Positions 26,991 to 39,000 of a DNA stretch of 64,000 nt are shown here, piece by piece (within the stretch, counting starts at the first letter, position 1; every line of letters begins with the position of its first letter). Below the pieces are notes generated by a model. That model was not told the origin of the DNA, ran no database searches, and worked only from the letters and a program-made list of their open reading frames with translations. The DNA comes from Fratercula arctica (taxonomy: Eukaryota; Chordata; Aves; Charadriiformes; Alcidae). The translations under genes and the position numbers were made by a program. The DNA lies in assembly GCA_947846985.1 (NCBI GenBank), contig CANTUZ010000001.1:7054004-7118003 (forward strand), in the 5' to 3' direction.

Positions 26991-28549
26991 CAGGTGCAGG
27001 GCAGGCAAGAAGGAAGCACAGCATTAACAGGTATTAGTAGAGAATAAAATAATCTAACAGATTACATAGCAGCAGAATCAGGAGAAAGTCTCATTGGCTT
27101 GTTTCTTTTACCCTTAGTGACAAGGTAAGATTTGAGCTCAGGCTAGCTACATATTGTGGATAATCCTTAAGAAACTCAAGAGCTAATATTTCCACAGTGA
27201 GTATGCTGTGGATGGTTAGGAAAAAATGGATGGTAGAAAAAACTAACTGTGAAAACTATGAAGCCTTCAGATCCTTCCTGTGTACCATGGCCTATGCTTG
27301 GCTGTTTGCTGTGGCTCTTTTGTGGATGAAAGCTGTTGTAATATTGTAAAACAATTATAGGAATAGCCTTCCTGAGCTGAAGGCCTGCTTTTAAATTGTG
27401 TAGCCAAGTGCACAGACAGTCCGAGTGCGTACATGCTCACCGTTCCTATTCATGGCTTCATGTATATACTCAGCAGGCTGGCAGGCATCTCTCTCTGTGC
27501 GTGCAGAGCAGCTGCGCAGCTGCGCACTGAATTTTGGGCTGAGCATCAGGCACTTTACATCTACTTTTCTCCCACCTGATATCATTCATTTGCCTTGGGC
27601 TGCACGTGACCCACACTGCTGGCGATGGATCGACTCTTAACATCTTGACTACAGCTAAAGAAGATGTTAAATGGATGGAAATGACACTCCATAGGTACTG
27701 CTTTTAACTATATATGGTCTGTTGTTTGACTGTATTTGGTGGAAATCATCAGGGCCAGATCCAACTATAAACAAGAAAATCCCTTAGCCTGCTTCCTTCA
27801 GCGTTACTATCAAAAGACAACCACAGAAAACCCTTTTAAGAAAATATATTGGGTTTCTTGTATTAAAATAAAGATATTTGTATACTAATAATCTTGTCAG
27901 CTGCTTATAGGCAGCAGGATCACTCACTAGTTCCTGACTAGCTATGGGCAATTCACTTTTTTCACTTCCATGATAAAACTGAAGGAAATAATAATGCTGA
28001 TTTCCTCACTAATGGACTTTGGACCATTGTTGAGGGAGAGTGCTCTTTTAAGAGCTGCTTTATTATTTTCAGGAGGAAAAAAAAAACAGATTTTTAAGGA
28101 CTCAGAGAGCTTTTGAGATGACTTGCTGAGAAAATTGCAGATTTAAGACTGCATGAAAAGCGTGTTACTCATCCTTCATTCACATGTAGCATCTGTTGTA
28201 TCCAACTAAATTTGCTTCTCTCTCTTTACCTTTCCCTTGGCACGAAAGCATACTTCTTTTTCCCATAATTTGTAGTTCTGCTTTTATATAACACAACCCA
28301 AGTCAGACACAAAAAATGGTGAATTGGAGGTAATCATAGCTAAGGGCCTTCAGACAGAGACAGACTGACCCCAGAGGAGGGTTCAGCAGGAGTAGGATGC
28401 TGTCCTGGACAGCAGGTCACCAGGAGCTGCAATATTCCAGCCCAAACATTGCCACTGACAAGGAAAGAGTATGAGTGTCTACCCTAACCAGTTCCATAGT
28501 GGAGCTCAATAGCTGTTTCATTTACGCTTCATGGATTTTTAACAGCAGA
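26991..28549. other. Intergenic stretch
   Basis: This stretch is AT-rich, with no gene supported. It contains a MIR-like relic at 27925-28012 and an A run at 28077-28086. Confidence 0.65.
27925..28012 (+). mobile_element. MIR-type SINE relic
   Basis: The string gactagctatgggcaattca followed by cttttttcacttccatgataaaactgaagg and aataataatgctgatttcct tracks the MIR core ACTAGCTGTGTGACCTTGGGCAAGTCACTT...ATCTGTAAAATGG...AATAATACTGACC. It is diverged and its ends are approximate. Confidence 0.6.
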
Positions 28550-28870
28550 AGGGGTATTATATCATCCAGCTTGACCTCCTGTTTAATAAGCACAACAGAA
28601 TTTTACTGAGTTGGTTAGTGTTGAGCCCAAAATCTCATGTTTATTAAAAGTATTTTCCACAAAGACATCCAGTCCTGAGCTGAAGACTTGAAGAAATGGA
28701 AAATCTACTGCTTCCCGTGGTAGTCTGTTCCACTGGTTAACCACTCGCACAGTTGAACAATTGTCCTTTATTTCTCCTGTGAAATTTGCCTGGCTCCAGC
28801 TCTTGCCATCTCTTCTTGCTGTGTCTCTCTCTGCTAAAATAGACCTGGTATTTCTTCCCTGGTAAGAATA
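28550..28870 (-). mobile_element. Ancient CR1-type LINE 3' fragment
   Basis: The plus strand starts with atatcatccagcttgacctc, the complement of the old CR1 3' end (GAGGTCAAGCTGGATGA). The minus strand translates to [20 protein letters not shown] followed by a degraded tail, the conserved C-terminal signature of CR1 ORF2. It is more diverged than the avian-type copies and probably predates the bird radiation. Confidence 0.7.
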
Positions 28871-31800
28871 AATTCTATCAAGCCACTTACTTAGATAAAT
28901 TTTGTTATCAAGCCACCTAGTAGTCTGTCTCTGTTTTTTGTTTTTTTTTTTTTTTTTATTATTATTTTTTAAAGATAAAATATACAGGCTTTTCCAGGGT
29001 AGAAACCAGCATGCATATTGTAAACAGTTATGACCACAGGAGTACTTGCTGTGCGTACCCTGTGTACCCTCTAGCCCTGTCCCTCTTCTGGAGGTTACTG
29101 TCCCTTGTCCTCTGACAAGACCTCTCTCCCAGCCCACTTCAGTCCCAAATAGTTTGGTTTGCTTAATTCTTTTAATGGTGAGTGTCTTGGCTCAGCATGA
29201 CTGGAGGGGGCAGCTCTACTGGCATATCTGGGGCAACAGCACCCTTTGGAGGGAGGAGGAGGCTGGGGACCAACGGTTGTCACAGCTGAGCACAGGAAAG
29301 GATCTCCACCCACAGCCATGGGGCTCTGACCCACAGCGCTAGTCCAACTCTGGTGACAGCTCTGTGATGATTTGAGCCAGTCTAATTGCCACAGCCCTAA
29401 TCAGTCTCTGGCTGTATGATCCCACCCTGTTTCGAGTGCCAACTCTCATGCTCATACAACCCTTGATGACCCATTCCAAGGCAATAAATCAGCAGAAAAC
29501 TTTCACTTTTTTTTTCCTCTGAAGTAGTTTCCTACCAGTTTGGTGCCCAGAACCAGGTCATCAAGGGACTGGACAAATTCCAGTGTCAATGCAGTGGAAG
29601 ACATTGAAATCTGTGTTCATATTATAGATGTCAGCCCCTACAGCCGTTTTTAATCTTGCCTGGGACCATGAGTCACAACTTTGAGTTTCTCTGACCTCAT
29701 AGTGAAATGCGACAGTCCAACACCGGTCTCACAATTCATCCGTAGAGCTAAAACCACCTCAAAGCTGACCATTTTATTTATAAAGCCAAGTTTCAATACA
29801 ACACAGACACACGGAAGTGGTAATATTAGGACAGTATTTTCAAATTGTTGCTAGAGGAGCGCGGCCTACATCTTGGACTACAGGCTACAAAGAAAACTGG
29901 AGACCAGCGTATTTTCAGGGTGTCTGAAGATACCCACTGGAATGCAGCCACTTTGTTAAAGACCTGAACTGGAGGCCAGAGGTTTAGGGAGAAGGTCCTA
30001 ATTAACAACCTTGACTAAGTCTTCATCTGCGGCACATCAGGATAATGTATAGACTTCTGCAGAACAGCCTTATTTTACTCTTGGCTCAACAACGAGATGT
30101 TTAAATACTGGAAAAGAAAGACTGTCTTGCTTTGGTTTAAGATTTGTAACAATGGTGATCACCTAATCTAGCCTTTCTTCTGTTTTACCCAGGGAATGGC
30201 ATTTCACACATAAAGAAGATGTAATATCTTCGTGATACTCACACTCATGTACAGATTCGCACAGCAGCTGAACAGGCACTGGCAGTCAGGCTGCTGGTCA
30301 CCGTCATCTGTCATCCCCTTTTGCATGTTCCTCTCATATGCGCTACAGTTCTGATTCATAGCAATTTGTAAAATGATGAATTCCTTACCAAAAGGCGGTG
30401 ACACATCCTCCAGAAGGAGAAGTCTCAAAAGCTTTTGAGTAAAGAAAATAATTCACATATCGCTGTTTTCTAATATAATCCCAGGAATTATTATGGCTCA
30501 TATTGGCATGGCTTTATTCTTTAAATAGATGTCGGAATGCAGCCAGCTGCCACAAACAATCAAAACAGAGTTATCTACCTGGTTTGTAGGCTGAAGAAAT
30601 GTGTCCAATGCTAAAACCAGATTGTACTTGGCTTTGCAAGTTCTCAGCAATTGAAGATGTGGCTAACTTTAAATGCATATACACACGGAGTTATTGTACA
30701 CACAGCATTTCCACACCTTCTCAGCTGTAATTACATGCCGTAGTTCCATCAAGGAGTTTAACATTGTGCTGAATTTTATTCCAGTTTGCAAAGACAAAAA
30801 AGGCCAAAAGAAGGGAATCAAAACCCCCCAGCAAATTCTGCCTTAAGCGAGAGCCTTATTTCGTATCAAGAGTGTACAATTTTGGAGACATCTGAAGACA
30901 AAGGTTTTACTACATGGATTTTCCCACATACAGCATGAAACACATCAAGCGTCACTGTAGTGAGAAGGAGGATCTGGAGATCTTTTACAAAGAAATTACA
31001 AACATCGTTTCAAGATCAAGCAGATCCCACTGTCTCATGCTGTCGGCGCTCAAAGCCAATCAAGGTGATTCAATATAGATGTCTATGTTTTTATGGCAGC
31101 AATGCATCATCTTTAATCCGGGTGCCTACCAAAGTGTTGGTGCTTGCACAGGAATTATACTGCATCTGCATTGTGACCTATTTAGTTACATATTCTATCC
31201 TTGGTAATTGCCAGATCCTATAAAACCAGGTGCATGGATACTTGTGGTTAGTGGTTTCTCCCTAACAGTATCACTTACAGTTCGGCTGCATTCACGCTGT
31301 GGAATTTTAGGCGTGAATATCTCGTCCATATATCTCTTCCATACCACAATTTGATCCCTATTTCTTTAAGTGGGGATGTTTGCATTTTTCATGAAAATAC
31401 TCAGAAAAGACTCATGAAAAATTCAAAAAATGCTTTCTTCAGCCCAGCTAATCTCTCACCCAAATACCGTGTAAGTCAGTGGAGGTTGTAGTGTTTGAAA
31501 TAGTATTTCCCTTCTTTCTTGTACGCTCACCACTACTGTATTTCAGTGAATCACTTCTTGTGAAAAGCACATGAATGGAAGAATCCCAGTGTGCCTCTTT
31601 CAAGCGTTCATTTCATGCACTTCATCATCGTCTCCCTTCGTTGACCTGTTTCTAAAATTAAGTTTCAGCATTTTTCCTTTAATACCCATGTTTTTCCGTT
31701 ACTATGTGCTTTTTACTGCCCATCTCTCAACCTTTTTCTTTTAGCTATATCCTTTATTAGACACAGTGGCCAAGCTGAGCACATTATTCCACGAATATCC

Positions 31801-32713
31801 CTTCAGAAACTCTTTGCACTGTCTCCAGGTCTCTCCTTCCTTAAATAGTACTGACTAGTCTGCAGGTTTTGCCTCCCTACTTCTCATCTCTTTACCAGCT
31901 CGGTAATGAACATTCAAAAATAAATCCATGGACACCACTCCAAAGGAGGAATATAATATGAGTAGCCCCCAGATGGCAATTTTACAGGTAATAATGCAAG
32001 TTGTTTTCCTTATTACATAAGTAAGAGTTTAGTTTGGGTAGAAAATGCTTTACTGATGTCAGTTTTATGATGCTTTTCCTTTGGAGAAGTCATGGCGAGT
32101 AGAAAGAGCATTTGTTGTCTCATTTAGTCCTTCTCACCAGAACGGATTTTGGGACAGCATTGCTTCTGGCATTTATGACATAGGTAACACTGTCCCCACC
32201 ATTCACTCCCAGGGCTGTATCACATGTTGTTACAGCAAGAGGACAAGTTCTGCAGTAAGACACCGAGCTGTGAGGACCAGGATGTCTCCTGCCATTTGGC
32301 AGTGTGGCCAGGCCATGCTGAGTACTGCAGCTTCTACTCTGAACTTTTTGGCTGCTCAGTGTTAACTCCTGGCTGTAATGAATGAGGGTGGAGTAAGTAC
32401 TTACTGATTTCTCCCATCGCTGGCCTGTGATGGTATTTCACTTCTCTCAGAGAGATTAGTTATTCCTTGTAACTGATTCAAAGGCTCATTCAAGTCCAAC
32501 TTTCTGTCACCTGATTCTTCCCCTCTTTCTATTTTATTGATGGATTCAGAGTACTATAATGTAAGGGTGAGACAGATGTTTTCTTTTTAGACGATGTGTG
32601 AAGAACTGTCATATTTTGGTTGTCGTTCTAGTTTATCATTCAGTTTTGAATGGTAGCTCAACCAGTATCCCAGGCACCCAAGCATGGCTTTGCTACTGGT
32701 TGTGTACATAAGA
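28871..32713. other. Intergenic stretch
   Basis: No gene is supported. It holds a T/A-rich low-complexity tract at 28936-28972 and a CTCF-like site with one mismatch at 31966-31978 (CCCCCAGATGGCA). A possibly regulatory block lies at 30,480-30,570. The ORFs of 60-98 codons have no domain content. Confidence 0.65.
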
Positions 32714-33071
32714 TCATAGAATCACAGAATGGTTCGGGTTGGAAGGGACCTTAAAGATCACCCAGTTCCAACCCCCCTGCCCTGGGCAGGGACACCTCCC
32801 ACCAGACCAGGCTGCTCAAAGCCCCATCCAACCTGGCCTTGAACACCTCCAGGGATGGGGCATCTACAGCTTCTCTGGGCAACCTGTTCCAGTGTCTCAC
32901 CACTCTCACAGGAAAGAACTTCTTCCTAATATCCAATCTAAATCTACCCTACTTCAGTTTGAAACTGTTACCCCTCGTCCTATCACTCCATCTGATAAAG
33001 GGTCCTTCCCTATCTTTCCTGTAGGCCCCTTTAGGTACTGGAAGGCCGCTATAAGGTCTCCCTGGAGCCTT
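32714..33071 (-). mobile_element. CR1 LINE fragment, 358 bases, sense on the minus strand
   Basis: It starts with tcatagaatcacagaatggt and ttggaagggaccttaaagat, the complement of the CR1 3' end. The minus strand encodes [20 protein letters not shown] and [20 protein letters not shown]. The element stops abruptly after ctccctggagcctt. This is a short 5'-truncated copy, close in sequence to the copy at 22,935-23,800. Confidence 0.95.
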
Positions 33072-36000
33072 ACAACAGGAATGATCTAGAGGTGACACTG
33101 AATTTGTATTATGTTACTGATTATCACAGGGACTCTCAGTTCTCAGCTGGGAGGATGTAGCCCTGGGGAACATTCACAACTAGGCACGTTGCTGGGTAGA
33201 ACACTTATAGCCACAGTACATCCCTTTTACCAATACTTAAAGATGATTCTATAAATTTAGACATGTACACACAGTCCAGGGTCATCCAGACTTACCATTG
33301 GCAAGGCCAAAATAAGTTTTTGGAAAGAGCATAAAACATCACACCAGATTTCAACCTAGTAGCCAGTCTACCAATATGACTTTCATATGGGATGCATTTT
33401 CCTACTTCTGCTTTCCGAAAGGCATCTTCTGAATCTCCTGAAAATGTCTCATCAGTAACATGACAGTGGGTAAGATCAGGAACATCTCTACTCTACGGAT
33501 TTGCAACTATGGAGCAGCACTAACGAGGGGATGCTCTACACCGTGCTCGTCTGCATGGTGTAGACAAACATTCAGCAGGAGACTGTGAACTAGATGAGCT
33601 TGACATAAGTCCCGCCAGGACGTCCTACTAGAAAAACAAGCATGGGGCTGACCATGCCTCTGTTTTACACCTAAGAAAGCAGTGAAAGGTTAAATGAAGC
33701 ACATATTGCTGATGCTTCTTTTCGGAGACCGATATTGGAGTTTCCAGACACCAAATAAACATGAATTCCCCTGTCCTCTCAGCACTAAATCCCTGGATGA
33801 GCATGCTGTATAATTTTATTCTCTTCTAAAGCTCTACAATGAGTATCCACAGTTTTTAAGTCATGCTACCATTTTATTCTACACTTCTGTGACTTCGTTC
33901 CTTAGTCTTTGCTAATAACCTCATTTATTTCCTCCCATTCTCTGTTGTTTCCCAGCATGCTTTGCGAAGAAAACTGATGCTAAAAAATAACCTCATTTCT
34001 CTGCTCTGTCGTCTCATTCTTTACCATTCTCCTCACTCCCTGACTGCACCATGAACAGGATTCACAGGCAACTTGCCATTACATTTCCTATATATCCTAT
34101 GCAAAACATCGTGCATATAGGTTGGAAAGCTAAGCAGATGCCAGATGGAAGGTTGTCCTAATTCCTTCCTCCTGTGAAATCGTTCTGTACCCTGTTCTGT
34201 GGGACAAAATAGCATATGATTATGTAAATAAAGATGTAATCCTAACATATATGCTATAGTTGAACAACTAGTACCCTTATTCTGTAGGTTTTCATGGGTG
34301 AAGAAAGAAACAAGCATTGCACGTGTAGAGCCATCATGAATTTTGACCCATCTGCTTGACTGCTCAGGCTGCTTGAGCTATAGGGACAAAATATACTCAT
34401 TGTTAGTACAAACGCGTAATTGTCCCACAGCAACTGTGCTGGAACACAGTTACTCATGTATTTTCAGGGATTTTCAGGCAATTTAGATGGGATTCATTGC
34501 CCCCAGTGTCCATAGCAGAGGTGACTGTCTCAGCTGATCACCTTGGGGTCCATGTGCAATCAGCAGAGGAAGCACCATTCATCTGCTCTGTTTTAGACAT
34601 TTACTTTAGGATAGGGCGGTTTCTGTCCTGTATGTCTTGCTAAGAGTGTAGTAAAGGGATGCAATACAATCACAAGACTATTAATCTTACAACTGAAAAA
34701 GAAAAATAAGAATAGGTTAACTCAGGGCTTAATATTACAGTCTTTAGTTCCTCTTAGAACCACATTCATACGTGATGTGACTAGGCCCCTGTTGAGTGGA
34801 TCCTGTTAAATAAAGTTTGAAATTTTCAAGTATTAATTGAAAAAGGTTCACTTTTTGAAACAGGGCTGTGTTACATAAAGGTGACTAATTTCACAGTGCT
34901 GCACAGACACTGCAGCAGATCAAGATGTTGGTGAAGAGAAGGAAAGTGACAGTGCCTGGAACTGTAACAAAGTCAGTCGTGTGTAGATGTTACCAAAGCA
35001 TCAGGATCAACAGATTTGAGGCAACAACAATCACTGCAATCAAATGACTAACACCAGATACGTTCAGTGCCTCTCCTAAAAGTTACTTGTGTGGATGATA
35101 AAGCAACAAGCTGAAGATCAGGTCCTCATCCACAGACAAAATAATGGGTAGAGCACAAGTTGCTTCTGCTGAGCACAAAAGAGAATTAGAAAAACTATCA
35201 AGCATATCCCTTGTCCTTGAGAAAAGAAGGGTTATTTCCATTCCAGCAGGTATTCTCCTCCCTTTTTCCTGAGAATTTATATTCTTGCATCTGCAGCCCT
35301 TTCTTTATCAAAAAAAAAAAAAAAACAAACATTCCTGCCCATCTGCAAAAGCTTTTGGGCGTCATGCCAGATCAACAGCATTTCCCAGCACACAAGGCAT
35401 GTTTAGCGTAGGGTGAAAAACAGTTATCCAGAGGAACAGGGCATGCAAGGAAGGTAAAGCCATTGAGGCGCCTGCAAAAGGCTTAGCAGAGTTCAGAGGG
35501 AACGCTGGCTGATTTCACTTTGCTGACTGATTTCACTGGGATAGAGTTTGTATGGATTTCTGTTCCTGATGAAGCCCCTGTAGCCATCTATACCCATTTC
35601 TGGCAGCTCCATTCAGCCACATTGACAGATGCTTTAACCCCAGAGCAGGTGTAGATCGATGTTTAATGGTGATGGGCACCTGAGCTAGTTCCCTCATTAA
35701 TTGCTTTTGCCTCCCTACAGTGCCCAGTTTTCATACATTTGGGAAAAGCAAGTTCAGTGAATACATAGTTCTCGCCTGTCAAAGATATTTGCATTATTAA
35801 TTACTGCCGTGTAGTAGTTTAATTCTTCCACCTATTATCTCCTCGCCTAGATTGCACTGGAGATACGGCAGAGAGGAGACACCACACAAAAAAGACCTGA
35901 AGAAACTGCATCTTTGTAAATGACACCCTAGTTTCAAACGTGAGGGTTGTTTGAGGATGGGGTAGGAGGTCTAGAAGGACTTTTTCGAAGTAGGATATTT

Positions 36001-39000
36001 ATTTCATAGGACTGTAACCACAGCCGTAACTGCTCTGGGGGGGTTCCAGGCTAGGATGGCACTTGTCAGCCACTCCATAAAATCAGTGGAGGTTTTCTTT
36101 CTGTTCTGAAGTAATTCCTCATGAGGTGTTTAAATACCTGTTTTCAAAACCTCCATCTGCTTAAGTGAAATAGCATCCTTTGGTAAAAATAACCCTTAGA
36201 TTATTGATGTAGCGTTGACTGTGTTCTTTCTAGATCAAATGTAGTGGTATCTCAGGGCTTGGCTATATGTAACACCTTTTCTGGTGTGTTTTATCTGTTT
36301 CTTGTTTCTATGGCATGAGATATGTTAGACCATTTTATATACATTACATTTTGGACATATTTGGGACATAGGAAGGGCTTATATTTTGGAAAGTTGTCTA
36401 ATTTTTCAAGCTATACCAGCTGGTCTAACAGAAGAGCTTACCAGTAAACCTTGTCGCACCAATACCCAACTGAAGCATAATCCTTTCTCTCTGAGCAACA
36501 GATGGTAGAAACCTGCTACAGGCTGCAAGTTTTCTGCCTCCCTTGGGCACATGCAAGAAGGTAGTGATCTTTCTTCCCTAAAATGTGGTAATTTACAGAC
36601 ACAAAGTAAAAGAATTTTACCCCAAAGCGCGTGCTTGCAACAGTGTGTTGGCTTCAGAACCCAGCTGAAGTTTTTCAGCTAGAAGCATGAAAGAATCAAA
36701 CCCAGAAGAATGAAGAATTTGTTAACAAAGGAAGCACAAGGCTAGTGTTTATGAAAGAGGGCAGTGGAAATCTCCACCGGAAAGTTTTGGTGAAAAGTTA
36801 TTTATCCTGGATTTTTTCAAAATCTGATCGTTCTTATTTACTCGTCGTGCTATGGTGGCTTGGGAGCCGTTGAGCTCAGCACTGCGTACACGTGGGCAAA
36901 TACCTTTACAATCTAAATCCAAGACAAAAGACGGCAGACCTATACGGAGAGCAAGAAAGCAATGCAACTGCATTAGTCAGCAAGACAGCATGTATTGCCA
37001 AGTATTTTCTAGGCATCGGGGCCAAGGAGAGCTACGAGGAGGAATCTGAAGGAGAACAGTGAAGAGGGCTGATAGATATTTAATGGGAACAGGTTTTTTT
37101 CTGAAAACATGGCAAATACGAGGAAGAAGAAGGAGCCGCTCTCTCCATATGGATGATAGGAAGAGATGGGAAGGAAAAGCTGTGTGCCTCGGTGAGGGTG
37201 AGGAGACACAGCTGAGGTTTGATGAGCACAGAAGGGGAAGCCAGTGAAACAGTATAGGTGTGGCTGTGCAAATAATGTCTGGATTGTGCATAATAACTGC
37301 ATAGTTGGAGTTACCCATAGTCTGAATAAAGTTATCCATGAGTTTCATGGTCTTAAGTAGTTTGATTCTAGGGAATTTCTGCACCTTGCTCATGAAAAGG
37401 AACCTAAAGTTTACACAGAATTTTTGTCTGCGAGATGCATAGGAAAGCCTGTATCCTAGGGGAACCTAAACAATCGAGACAGTCTGTATTTAAATGAATT
37501 CAAAAGACGGCAAAGAATTCAAAACTGATACCCAGCACATGGGTTTGATTGGCACACAAAGTCATGATACGGTATAGGGGAACTGAGAAAAATGATAAAT
37601 ACTTTTTGGTACCAAAGGCTGAAATGTCTCCCTTAGATGGCGTATAAACCCTCTAGACATCCACAGAAGGTGTCAAATATGGATGAGATTTCACTTTGGA
37701 CAGAAGGGATAGGACTCAGACATCACTATTAAATGTATATCTGCATCTGAGCCAATCACCAGGCTCCCTTTATAGACAATGGAGATCTATTAAGTGGATT
37801 TGAGGGCAAAATCCGTTTCATTCAGGCTAAATATCTAACACAGACCAGGTCTGAATAAAAAGGTCCCTAACCTTGGTCCCTAAAAATGTCTATTTCTCTC
37901 CATTGCCTACAAAAGGCACTTCAGATGCCTAATGTAGCTGCAGACATCTAAGCTACAGATGCCTAATGTTAGGTGAGATGACTCTCAACCTTTGAGGCAG
38001 ATCTGGAACAGAACTGGAAGTCTCCAAAATAGACTCATTAGATTAATACATGTGTGAGTGTGAGACTTCCCAGAGATAAAGTGCGAAGAGATCAGAGGTC
38101 CGTATGTTTGTGTGTACGTGTGCGGCTCGTCGATCTGTCGTGCGTGAAATAGGTGCTTTCAGAAAGAATGGAAAAGTCCCTGCTCTAGATGGAGTCTCGC
38201 CCTGCATTGCGCATTGGCTATACTAGCATAAGGAAAGCAACAAAGTGATTTCCCTGATGATTACAGTTAAGCCCAGTTCCAAGAATACTGTCTGTGTATC
38301 CAGCAAACTCTCTTGGACATGTACATTTCCTTTGGCTCTAAAGTACTAGGGCTACAAAATACCATATAAGTGCATGAAATGTCCAGAGTTTTTTTTCCTT
38401 GAAAAGAAAGCTTTCGTCGTTGCAAAGCTGAGCGCAGCCAATATATGTCTCTCTTACTGCTGGCAAGGAGAGGTGAGCATCCTGTGCACATGGCGCATCT
38501 GTAAATAAAGCAGATCTGGCATGAAATTTTAAGTTGTCTCTCATTTCCCACCCAGATATCTCCCAGCTGTGGATGAAGGGTATTTGGAGATAAGCGTGTT
38601 TTTAAAATAGTAACTTTGATAAAGAAAGCCAAAGCTTAACATTTGAATTAGAATCTCACCACTGCAATAAACTGAATCGTGCCAGGATGAATCCTTTGAA
38701 TGGATAAATGAGAACTGTGTGAAAAAACAAAACAATAAATGCTGTGAGGTAATAAATCTAAAGTCTTTGGTTGCATTGGTAAATCACCATATCATGCCTA
38801 TATGCAGGGAAAGGATGAAAACACTTTGTGACTTTTGGCCTCTACAAATAAATAAAGATTCATAAGTTACAAGCAAAGGGGAGAAAGAAAAAAAAAAAAA
38901 AAAAAAAGAGAATTTGTTGCTTCACCAGTTCCTGTGGTTAGAAAGTATTTGGGTAATGATGGGATATCAATAATAACCAGGAAGGAGAACAACAAACAAC

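Noticed and set aside
28583..29137. 184-codon minus-strand ORF
   Set aside because: Its C-terminal part is the decayed CR1 ([14 protein letters not shown]). The middle is a lysine run from a T-rich tract and the rest has no similarity I recognise.
36977..37393. 138-codon minus-strand ORF
   Set aside because: It is opposite a purine-rich stretch that lacks stops on the complementary strand, with no domain.
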